From the NCBI GenBank assembly GCA_019309815.1, contig JAFDFO010000109.1, forward strand, positions 1-7,022: a stretch of 7,022 nt of DNA, given 5' to 3'. The notes under the pieces are model-generated. The model did no database searches. It saw only the letters and a program-made list of their open reading frames with translations, and was not told the origin of the DNA. Made by a program: the position numbers and the translations under genes. This stretch comes from Deltaproteobacteria bacterium (GTDB taxonomy: Bacteria > Desulfobacterota > Desulfobacteria > Desulfobacterales > C00003060). Position 1 is the first letter of the stretch; each line of letters starts with the position of its first letter. Below are positions 1-5,666 of this stretch, in pieces.

Positions 1-1287
1 ATGAAACCTGTTCTACAACTCGCCCTCGATTTTGTTGATCTTAAGCGCGCTGTCAAATGTGCCCAGGCTGGGGTTGCTGGTGGCGTGGATTGGCTGGAAG
101 TCGGCACGCCCTTGATCAAAAGCGAGGGACTCGAGGCCGTTCGAGAGCTCAGGCGTCTATTCCCCCACGTGACCCTCGTTGCTGACATGAAGATCATGGA
201 TACAGGCCGCATTGAAGTCGAGAGCGCGGCCAAGGCCGGCGCGAATATCGTCGACGTCCTAGGTGCTGCCAGCGACGCCACGATTCGCGAATGTATCCAG
301 GCAGGAAAAAACTACGGGGCCAAGATCGTTGCAGACCTGATTGCGGTCAATGACCCTGTGTCTCGTGGCCAGGAGATTGAGGAATTTGGAGCAGACTACA
401 TTACGGTGCATTGTTCGATTGACGAACAAATGGAGGGAAAGGACCCCTTTGAGGCCCTGCGCGGGCTGGCCGAAGCTGTTTCCCTGCCTGTCGGAGTAGC
501 AGGAGGGATCAATTCTGAGACAGCGTCCAGTGCACTCGAGGCGGGAGCATCAATCGTGATTGTGGGTGGTGCAATCACCAAGGCGATTGATCCTGCAGAG
601 GCCGCAGGTACTATTAAGAGAGCCATGGAGGAAAGGGTCGCTGTCCCTACCAGGCTCTTCAAAAGGGGTTCGGAGGCCGAGATCAGGAAAATCCTTGAGC
701 AGGTATCCGCTGCCAACCTGTCAGATGCCTTGCATCGTGGTGGCATCCTTGAGGGTATTCGTCCTCTCTTTAAAGGAATTAGGATGGTGGGTCAGGCAGT
801 CACAGTCAGGACCTACCCTGGAGACTGGGCCAAACCGGTTGAAGCCATTGAAGTTGCGGAAGAGGGAGATGTAATCGTGATTGATGCCGGCGGTGTTGGG
901 CCGGCCCTCTGGGGAGAATTGGCTACCCACTCTGCTATGCAAAGAGGGGTAGCAGGGGTTGTTATAGATGGCGCCATCCGCGACACCTTCGACATTGCTC
1001 AACTGGGGTTTCCCGCCTTCGCCAGGTTAATCATGCCCAATGCAGGCGAACCAAAGGGTTTTGGGGAGATTGGTGTGCCAATAACAGTGGGCAATCAACG
1101 GGTCGAAAATGGCGACTGGATCCTCGGGGACGACGATGGGGTCGTGGTTCTGCCAAAGTCAATGGCAACAGAATATGCCAACCGCGGCATGGACGTGTTG
1201 GAAAAAGAGAATCGAATCCGTGAAGAGATCAAGGAGGGAAGCACCCTCAGTGAAGTAACTGAACTCCTGCGCTGGGAGAAGCAGTAG
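1..1287 (+). CDS. Fused 3-hexulose-6-phosphate synthase / RraA-like protein
   Basis: A 428-residue two-domain protein. Residues 1-210 are a (beta/alpha)8 barrel of the orotidine-5'-phosphate decarboxylase superfamily, most like 3-hexulose-6-phosphate synthase, which condenses formaldehyde with ribulose 5-phosphate. Visible marks are ALD at 8-10, LEVGTPLIK at 32-40 with Glu33, the ADMKIMDTG signature with Asp62, Lys64 and Asp67, His137, and the phosphate-gripping GVAGGI (165-170) and IVGG (187-190). Residues about 222-428 are an RraA-like/class II aldolase-like domain, with GVVIDGAIRD at 319-328 and a GDDDGVVVLP strand near 377-386. Its E-x20-R327-D328-x2-D331 pattern resembles the D-x20-R-D-x2-E/D motif of HMG/CHA aldolases, so this half may be an enzyme rather than an RNase E regulator. 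The same fusion is known in archaea and some bacteria under the name 'hexulose-6-phosphate synthase/ribonuclease regulator'. The ATG is the first base of the window, so its ribosome site is unseen and a longer start cannot be excluded. No hexuloisomerase partner is in view. Domain calls are firm; the exact substrates are inferred. Confidence 0.9.
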   Translation: MKPVLQLALDFVDLKRAVKCAQAGVAGGVDWLEVGTPLIKSEGLEAVRELRRLFPHVTLVADMKIMDTGRIEVESAAKAGANIVDVLGAASDATIRECIQAGKNYGAKIVADLIAVNDPVSRGQEIEEFGADYITVHCSIDEQMEGKDPFEALRGLAEAVSLPVGVAGGINSETASSALEAGASIVIVGGAITKAIDPAEAAGTIKRAMEERVAVPTRLFKRGSEAEIRKILEQVSAANLSDALHRGGILEGIRPLFKGIRMVGQAVTVRTYPGDWAKPVEAIEVAEEGDVIVIDAGGVGPALWGELATHSAMQRGVAGVVIDGAIRDTFDIAQLGFPAFARLIMPNAGEPKGFGEIGVPITVGNQRVENGDWILGDDDGVVVLPKSMATEYANRGMDVLEKENRIREEIKEGSTLSEVTELLRWEKQ

Positions 1288-1307
1288 TGGCAGGATCGGC
1301 TTGCCTG

Positions 1308-1382
1308 CGGTGAGCCTGTCGAACCGTCCGCCGACTTGTCCGCCGAAGCTTTAGCGTAGGCGGAAGCTTCAGCGAAGGCGGG
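1308..1382. repeat. GC-rich dispersed-type repeat with 18-bp tandem unit
   Basis: The segment opens with CGGTGAGCCTGTCGAACCG (1308-1326), a string I recognise as recurring between genes in many uncultured bacterial genomes. It continues with GTCCGCCGA twice (1326-1334 and 1338-1346). An 18-bp unit AAGCTTYAGCGWAGGCGG then occurs in two adjacent copies (1346-1363 and 1364-1381) that differ at two positions. CCGCC at 1340-1344 can pair with GGCGG at 1377-1381, and the two AAGCTT blocks can pair inside this, giving a bulged hairpin. The structure is directly visible. That the element is dispersed in this genome is inferred from memory of similar sequences. Confidence 0.6.
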
Positions 1383-1419
1383 AAAAAAGATGCTGCCCTC
1401 AACATTATGTCTTGCCCTG

Positions 1420-1448
1420 TTGACTATCATCTATTAGAACTCTGTAAC
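1420..1448 (+). promoter_or_regulatory. Possible sigma70-type promoter for the PilZ gene
   Basis: TTGACT at 1420-1425 (five of six consensus) is followed after 17 bases by TGTAAC at 1443-1448 (four of six). It lies about 70 bases before the PilZ start, after the repeat region, which fits an independent transcript. A second -35-like TTGACA at 1465-1470 has no -10 at proper spacing. This is a match by eye only. Confidence 0.3.
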
Positions 1449-1503
1449 AACGCATGCAGCATGCTTGACAGGCGATGAGCCTGACAGGCCTCAATAAAGA
1501 GTT

Positions 1504-1509
1504 GAGGAG
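1504..1509 (+). promoter_or_regulatory. Ribosome binding site of the PilZ gene
   Basis: GAGGAG lies 9 bases before the ATG at 1519. It fixes the start of the short PilZ protein. Confidence 0.6.
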
Positions 1510-1518
1510 ATCTGATTC

Positions 1519-1833
1519 ATGGAAAGAAGGGAAGAGGCGAGGTACAAGGTTGATGCTGCTGCGGAGCTGAAGTATGGTACGACCACGATAAAGGTCAAAG
1601 CTGTCGAAATCAGCAAACGTGGGATGAGAATAGAATCTACGAGTTTCATCAACCCAGGAACCAAAGTCGAGGCAGTACTCTTCCTCAAAGAACCGCAAAG
1701 GGTTTCCGGGGAAGTTAAATGGGTACTTGCTGAACCCGGAGCTGCAGGGATGTCTTACAAAATCGGCATATCATGTGACTCGGGGCAACTGGTCACAGAC
1801 GAAGAAGAAGTGGTAGAAGAAGTAGACGAATAA
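1519..1833 (+). CDS. Small PilZ-domain protein
   Basis: A 104-residue soluble protein that is almost entirely one PilZ domain, a fold that binds the second messenger cyclic di-GMP. The first binding motif, RxxxR, is present as Arg4-Glu-Glu-Ala-Arg8. The second, usually D/N-x-S-x-x-G, reads E30-I-S32-K-R-G35, with glutamate replacing the usual Asp/Asn. The barrel strands follow (ELKYG 16-20, GEVKWV 64-69, YKIGISC 80-86), and the protein ends in an acidic tail (94-104, mostly Glu/Asp/Val). Stand-alone PilZ proteins act as effectors on motility, polysaccharide or other targets through partner contacts. Nothing nearby identifies the partner. A good ribosome site supports the ATG. It converges on the DUF2062 gene with a 49-bp gap. 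The fold call is firm; cyclic di-GMP binding is likely but weakened by the Glu. Confidence 0.85.
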   Translation: MERREEARYKVDAAAELKYGTTTIKVKAVEISKRGMRIESTSFINPGTKVEAVLFLKEPQRVSGEVKWVLAEPGAAGMSYKIGISCDSGQLVTDEEEVVEEVDE

Positions 1834-1836
1834 CAT

Positions 1837-1851
1837 TGGTAGTGCTTACCA
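1837..1851. terminator. Weak hairpin between convergent genes
   Basis: TGGTA (1837-1841) and TACCA (1847-1851) can form a 5-bp stem with a 5-base loop just after the PilZ stop. An alternative pairing is TGCTT (1843-1847) with AAGCA (1855-1859), followed by TTATT. Neither has a clear T-run, so this is a weak candidate for termination between the converging genes. Confidence 0.2.
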
Positions 1852-1882
1852 GAAAAGCATTATTAGAACCCATTCTCACCCC

Positions 1883-2434
1883 TCACTTCCCTTTCTTATG
1901 TCTTATCTTGAGTCGATGAGCTTTTTCTCGGGCAGCCTTGACCATGGATAGAGTCAAGAAATAGCCTGCCACACCTACGACCATCCCAGTCAGAATTCCC
2001 CCTACCGTCAAGGCGAGAAAAACACACTTGCCGGAACACCACAACGTTTGCCATGAAGGGTTTGAAGTAAATGAGGTCTTGAGTGGATAGCCGAGCAGCT
2101 TTGCGCCTACCATATAGTTGAATCCGTAAATAAACGGTGCTGTCAACGGGTTGGTAAGCCATACGGTTGTGGCAGCTGCCACTTTACTGATCCTGAAAAG
2201 GGCGGCAAGAGGAACGGCAATGTATGTCTGAATCCCCATCGTGGGGCTCATAGCCACAAAGAAGCCTAGCGCGGCCCCCCAGGCGATTTCCCTGGGACTA
2301 CCGTGAAGACGGACGAAACGATCATAGAAATACCGAAAAGACCTTCTGATATGGCCTTGGGAGGAATCTATAGAGCCTCGGTGCGTTCGGGTGGCATCAT
2401 TCGGGTTTTGGGAAGATTTCATTGAGACGGTCAC
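1883..2434 (-). CDS. DUF2062 family membrane protein
   Basis: A 183-residue membrane protein of the uncharacterised DUF2062 family. After a polar N-terminus (1-35), the typical core starts at YFYDRFVRLHGSPREIAWG (35-53). Helix 1 (about 54-80) carries the family-like FxxxMSPTMGIQT stretch with the SPTMG turn. Helix 2 (about 84-114) has WLTNPLTAPFIYG, with the conserved NP-T-P pattern. A last helix (about 137-163) precedes a basic tail rich in Lys and Arg, which should stay in the cytoplasm. The chosen start is GTG, only 2 nt after the stop of the upstream radical SAM gene, suggesting translational coupling. An in-frame ATG at 2422 is the alternative, and neither has a strong ribosome site. DUF2062 proteins are often found near lipid or glycan enzymes, but no molecular role is established. 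Family call strong, function unknown. Confidence 0.85.
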   Translation of the reverse strand: MTVSMKSSQNPNDATRTHRGSIDSSQGHIRRSFRYFYDRFVRLHGSPREIAWGAALGFFVAMSPTMGIQTYIAVPLAALFRISKVAAATTVWLTNPLTAPFIYGFNYMVGAKLLGYPLKTSFTSNPSWQTLWCSGKCVFLALTVGGILTGMVVGVAGYFLTLSMVKAAREKAHRLKIRHKKGK

Positions 2435-2436
2435 AA

Positions 2437-3996
2437 TCAGGTTCGCTCTTTGTGGGCCCCTTTAGTTCGCAGTCCATAGTGCTCCGTGACCTTTGCCAGC
2501 ATTCGGTTTTTGTGCAGACCCCACGCACACACGGGTATGGTTTGCACCTTGTCCAGTTCGGGGTCGACATAGGCAAAAGCCGCTGCGCACCTTTCAAGTC
2601 GAGCGCTCTCACGGTTTGCATCATCTTCGAAAGGCAACACGATAACGCGCAACACAGTGTGAAGCTGGGAGTGCGCCCTCATTACGTCTTTTGTTTTATG
2701 TCCGCAACCTATCATGGTGACGATCCTCAGGGCTTTTGCTACAGCAGGAAGGCCTGTGGCGCCCAGGACCCGGTCCAGCCTGACACCTCTGAAAAGAACG
2801 TTTCCCACATGGGCAAACACCACTACGTTGCTCACCGCTCTTTGCAGCCCCAACTTCTCCAAAGTGTTGCCCAACCAACCGTTTGTAATAGGACCAAGTC
2901 TCCTGACGATTGTTTCCTCGGTTTGCCTGACGTGTCTCGCCACATCAAAGAGTGACTTCTTGAAGTAGTGTGAAAATGGAACATACTCTTTTCCGTTTGA
3001 CACGAGGAGCCCTACGCTTTCACAATTTGGATGCACTCCTGCAAAAGGTGTACGCCGGAGTTTAAAGTACTCCGTAAAAAAGTCCACGTCCAGGACACCG
3101 GCAGGCAGAAATTCCATCGGTTCGTTGGGGAACGCCCTGTCTACAAACCTTTCCACGTCCTCTATAGTAATACGGTTTGATTCGAGATCTGCAAATCGGC
3201 CGGGTACCCATGTGGGTGCTATGGGGATGAAGTCTACGGCACTGATGAAATCTCGTCGATCATGCGCGAATTGAAAAAGGGTGTCCAACTCGTTTTCGTT
3301 CATTCCCTCCGCAACGACATACATGAGCGTGATTTTGGTCTTGGCATATTTCCTGATATTCTCCAGCGCCTTCAGCTTTAAGGCCAGTGCCTTACTCTTG
3401 TTCCTCAATCGCCTATAGGTTTCCACCTCGGCACCGTCGTATGAAAAGAGAATCCTGACCCCGGTTGACAAAAGCTCCCTGCAATACTCCTCGTCTGCTA
3501 ACCGGAGCCCATTTGTCACAACCCGCGGGCGAACGTCGTAGGACCATGCCAGGTTAATGATATCGATAAGATCCTCTCGCACTGTCGGTTCACCACCAAA
3601 CAACTGTATCGAGGGGCGTGGGTTCATCTGTCCAAAGTGACTGAATATCTTTTCGAAGTATTCCATTGGGGGTTCATAACGAAATCCCATGGCGGAAACG
3701 TTCGCTATGCAGATCGGACAGTTCAGGTTGCACTGATTCGTAATGTCAAGGAATATTGTTTGCGGCGGTTTGGGATGCTTGCAGGACAAGCACTCGAAGG
3801 AACAACCCCTGTAATCATGGGGCCTGTCTAAGGAACGCTTCCTGAAGTACTGAGCAGCATCGGATGAGATAAGGGTCTGTGTGTCGCCGCAGTCTTCGCA
3901 AGACTTGACGAGATAGACCTGCTCTTCCCTTGTGACAGTCCTCGCCGGGACTCGTTTATGACAGGAGTTGCAATCCCCGTAATTTTGTACTTCCAT
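2437..3996 (-). CDS. Tes-like radical SAM enzyme (putative membrane lipid modification)
   Basis: A 519-residue radical SAM enzyme. The core motif is C89-x3-C93-x2-C96 within LDITNQCNLNCPIC, followed by the GGEP SAM-binding motif (134-137) and VVTNG (159-163). The N-terminus has two CxxC knuckles (C9/C12 and C33/C36) like a rubredoxin-type metal site. A second C-x3-C-x2-C (C65, C69, C72) directly precedes the radical SAM strand, and the C-terminal third has C325, C431, C470 and C490. This order, the FGGEPTVREDL block, the EPP segment after the SAM cysteines, the ending LERC-x-IPVCAW and the length all resemble archaeal tetraether lipid synthase (Tes, MJ0619 type). Tes joins lipid tails by carbon-carbon coupling using several Fe-S clusters. 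The ATG at 3996 is chosen because AGAGGG lies 7 bases upstream; a TTG at 4023 would add 9 residues. The last codon is 2 nt from DUF2062. Superfamily is certain, Tes relationship likely, substrate inferred. Confidence 0.88.
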   Translation of the reverse strand: MEVQNYGDCNSCHKRVPARTVTREEQVYLVKSCEDCGDTQTLISSDAAQYFRKRSLDRPHDYRGCSFECLSCKHPKPPQTIFLDITNQCNLNCPICIANVSAMGFRYEPPMEYFEKIFSHFGQMNPRPSIQLFGGEPTVREDLIDIINLAWSYDVRPRVVTNGLRLADEEYCRELLSTGVRILFSYDGAEVETYRRLRNKSKALALKLKALENIRKYAKTKITLMYVVAEGMNENELDTLFQFAHDRRDFISAVDFIPIAPTWVPGRFADLESNRITIEDVERFVDRAFPNEPMEFLPAGVLDVDFFTEYFKLRRTPFAGVHPNCESVGLLVSNGKEYVPFSHYFKKSLFDVARHVRQTEETIVRRLGPITNGWLGNTLEKLGLQRAVSNVVVFAHVGNVLFRGVRLDRVLGATGLPAVAKALRIVTMIGCGHKTKDVMRAHSQLHTVLRVIVLPFEDDANRESARLERCAAAFAYVDPELDKVQTIPVCAWGLHKNRMLAKVTEHYGLRTKGAHKERT

Positions 3997-4002
3997 ACAA
4001 AT

Positions 4003-4008
4003 CCCTCT
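4003..4008 (-). promoter_or_regulatory. Ribosome binding site deciding the radical SAM start
   Basis: On the minus strand AGAGGG is followed by 6-7 bases and the ATG at 3996-3994. The upstream in-frame TTG at 4023 has only an AGGGAA two bases away, too close to be useful. This favours the 519-residue protein. Confidence 0.55.
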
Positions 4009-4011
4009 CGC

Positions 4012-4023
4012 TTGAGATCTCAA
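4012..4023. repeat. Perfect 12-bp palindrome before the radical SAM gene
   Basis: TTGAGATCTCAA is its own reverse complement and lies 16 bases upstream of the chosen ATG at 3996, in the 103-bp gap after the YceI-like gene. A short GC hairpin, CGGGC-TATG-GCCCG (4032-4045), sits just upstream of it. An operator role is possible, but chance cannot be excluded for a 12-mer. Confidence 0.3.
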
Positions 4024-4099
4024 TTCCCTGGCGGGCTATGGCCCGAATCGCTGCAAATTCCACAGCGCCTCTAACATCTCAAGCTCGTTTGACAGGACC

Positions 4100-4867
4100 T
4101 CATTGAACGACTTCCACCGAAACGTTCCTGATAAGCGGACTGTAATCCCACGCAACATTGAAACGGATTGATATCTCATCTTTTACCTTAAGAACCATAA
4201 AGCGCGGAATCTTGATATTGAACTCTGTCAATCTTACCACGGTTTCTCCCTTAAACTCTATCACATCACCATCCAGGAAGATCTCCGGATAGAAAACGAT
4301 TTCCTTTTCAACGCCATGCAGTTTCAGTGTTCCTGAAGCCTTGAATCGATTCCTTTGCGTAAGGAGGACGCTATCCTGTTCCCCTCTTAGGTCATTGAGA
4401 CTGAAACCAATTTCAGGATACTTCTCTGTTTCCAAATAAGTCCTTTTGATCTTTTCTGCAACCTGTCCATTAATCGTTTCAAGGCTGTCAGTGCAAATTG
4501 TCATGAAACCTTTTGAATTCCCGCTCACATTTGTAGGAATCGTCTGGAATTCCCCCTCGGTAACCGACATACGAACGGTTAGGCACACGAACCAGACCAC
4601 ACAGGCAACGCACTCGAATCCACTCTTTTCAGGAACGATGTTGAGGACAACAGGCGCCTTGCCCATGCTGTCCCGACTGCCCGATTCGCCAGGATTCGTT
4701 GCATAAGTGAGGGACGAAACAGGGATGAAGACGAATGCGGCAGACAGGAAGAAAGGTAGAAAATATCTCCTAAGAAACCAATGGTCGGATTCTACTATTT
4801 TGTGAACAATTCGAGAGAACTGGCCGGTGTTAAAGGGTAATGGCGGCGTTCTCTTCTTCTTGTCCAT
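4100..4867 (-). CDS. YceI-like exported lipid-binding protein
   Basis: A 255-residue protein with a hydrophobic export signal or anchor at about residues 31-56, after an unusually long polar, basic N-terminus (MDKKKR...). The C-terminal two thirds resemble the YceI fold, a lipocalin-like barrel that in known members binds isoprenoid or amphiphilic lipids in the periplasm. Typical pieces are a Ser-Leu-x-Thr strand (128-131), KYPEIGFSL (149-157), SGTLKLHGV (178-186), a KEIVF strand and FNIKIPRFMVLKVKDEISIRFNV near 216-238. Three cysteines (C86, C89, C95) sit in a hydrophobic first strand, which is unusual. The start is uncertain. ATG at 4867 overlaps the upstream lipoprotein gene by 38 bases; the alternative ATG at 4888 overlaps by 59. 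Neither has a strong ribosome site, so coupling to the lipoprotein gene is likely. Placement before a Tes-like enzyme suggests a lipid-handling role, which is inference. Family call is good though divergent. Confidence 0.75.
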   Translation of the reverse strand: MDKKKRTPPLPFNTGQFSRIVHKIVESDHWFLRRYFLPFFLSAAFVFIPVSSLTYATNPGESGSRDSMGKAPVVLNIVPEKSGFECVACVVWFVCLTVRMSVTEGEFQTIPTNVSGNSKGFMTICTDSLETINGQVAEKIKRTYLETEKYPEIGFSLNDLRGEQDSVLLTQRNRFKASGTLKLHGVEKEIVFYPEIFLDGDVIEFKGETVVRLTEFNIKIPRFMVLKVKDEISIRFNVAWDYSPLIRNVSVEVVQ

Positions 4868-5234
4868 GTTGGTCAGTTTTCTCAGCATGACACAGCAGAC
4901 AGGTTATCGCCGCAGTGATAGCGACGACTGTTGCAGCCTTCCATTTCGCATTTCGCGTTGCCCTTTCGACGTAAGACACGATCATATAATCGATCACCTC
5001 AGAATCTACCCCTTGCTCCGTCAGGGCAATGACTTGATCACTCTTCAACATAACCGCTGTTTTGCTCTCTTTGAGTTTCTCGATAATGGCTTCCGGGGTC
5101 TCGCCCTCACTCGAAAGCCGGACAACGTCTTCCAGCGTCATCGGCACGGTCTTGCGACCCTTCAACATGGAACAGCCTAACAAAGAAACGACCAAGCACA
5201 CAGCAACCACAGAGCGCAGGTGGTGATTCTTCAT
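4830..5234 (-). CDS. Small lipoprotein with paired helical units and C-terminal membrane helix
   Basis: A 134-residue protein with a clear lipoprotein signal: a basic start, a hydrophobic stretch (8-19) and lipobox LLGC with Cys21 as the lipidated residue. Residues 32-90 contain two related helical units offset by 31 residues: EDVVRLSSEGETPEAIIEKL (35-54) and DQVIALTEQGVDSEVIDYMI (66-85). They share V37/V68, L40/L71, G44/G75, E48/E79 and I50/I81. Similar 'L-x4-G-x3-E-x-I' units occur in many uncharacterised bacterial lipoproteins. A hydrophobic segment (about 98-116) and a polar acidic tail follow. The start is fixed by an excellent ribosome site. The 3' end overlaps the YceI-like gene, and this is the first gene of the minus-strand group. 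Function unknown; lipoprotein nature is well supported. Confidence 0.8.
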   Translation of the reverse strand: MKNHHLRSVVAVCLVVSLLGCSMLKGRKTVPMTLEDVVRLSSEGETPEAIIEKLKESKTAVMLKSDQVIALTEQGVDSEVIDYMIVSYVERATRNAKWKAATVVAITAAITCLLCHAEKTDQHGQEEENAAITL

Positions 5235-5237
5235 ATG

Positions 5238-5246
5238 ACCTCCTTA
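5238..5246 (-). promoter_or_regulatory. Near-ideal ribosome binding site of the lipoprotein gene
   Basis: TAAGGAGGT on the minus strand is a full match to the anti-Shine-Dalgarno complement and ends 3 bases before the ATG at 5234 (core AGGAGG about 4-5 bases away). It is the strongest ribosome site in the window, consistent with the first gene of an operon. Confidence 0.75.
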
Positions 5247-5666
5247 GATTGGAAACACCCGGAACACTTGCGGACTGTGAAGCACCAACATCCCTCAGGA
5301 CACGGCTCACAGGAAATAAGCCCGTCAAACCATCCAATACCGAACCGCGGAGAAGACAAGCCCGGCGGCTTCTACGCTTGAGCGGCGACCTTAACAAGTC
5401 GATTATGGAACGTCAATTGAAAACAAGTGTTCTGGCGAGTCTGATCGCTGGCTAATATTGCGCTTTCGGGCCGTATCGTCACAAGAATCGGCATCGAGGC
5501 ACTCCAGCATAATCCCTTGACCCCGAAGGTGAGACAGACTATGCAGCAAGTCCTGAGGCCCTCGACTGAGCTCGGCCGAAGGCCAAATAATCTCGTTATA
5601 GAACTTATGAATCAAAGGACTTGGTGCTTCGATTGGCAAATATAGCGCACCGATCTGTGCAGGGCT
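5247..5666. other. Divergent intergenic region
   Basis: About 420 bases separate the minus-strand lipoprotein gene from the plus-strand MFS gene. Any promoters for both must lie here. On the minus strand TTGACG (5416-5411) has only a poor -10 (TAAGGT) at 17-base spacing. On the plus strand TATAGC at 5641-5646 lacks a good -35. Short open frames on both strands show no recognisable domain or ribosome site. The only clear structure is the palindrome at 5557-5584. Confidence 0.5.
5557..5584. repeat. Imperfect 28-bp palindrome centred on GAGCTC
   Basis: The two 14-base arms run from GGCC at 5557-5560 to GGCC at 5581-5584 around a central GAGCTC, with 11 of 14 positions complementary and no loop. 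One further position would be a G-T wobble in RNA. It resembles other short palindromic dispersed repeats between bacterial genes. It lies about 80 bases before the MFS start, so a regulatory role is possible but unproven. Confidence 0.5.

Noticed and set aside
396..746. Minus-strand 116-codon frame inside the HPS-RraA gene
   Set aside because: Shadow of the well-supported plus-strand gene, with low-complexity Ala/Ser/Pro content.
1095..1430. Minus-strand frame with an Ala/Ser/Lys-rich peptide across the repeat
   Set aside because: The peptide is simply the translation of the repeat; such frames are often wrongly called genes, and most of the rest is antisense to the RraA domain.
2422..2955. 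Plus-strand 177-codon frame opposite the radical SAM gene
   Set aside because: It is antisense to a strongly supported gene, has no domain and no ribosome site.
4885..4899. CLLCH in the lipoprotein as a cytochrome c heme motif
   Set aside because: It lies at the end of a hydrophobic helix with no cytochrome fold or axial ligand context, so it is best read as chance.
5403..5639. Minus-strand 78-codon frame in the divergent region, considered as a decayed gene
   Set aside because: No recognisable domain, no ribosome site, and it runs through the palindromic element.
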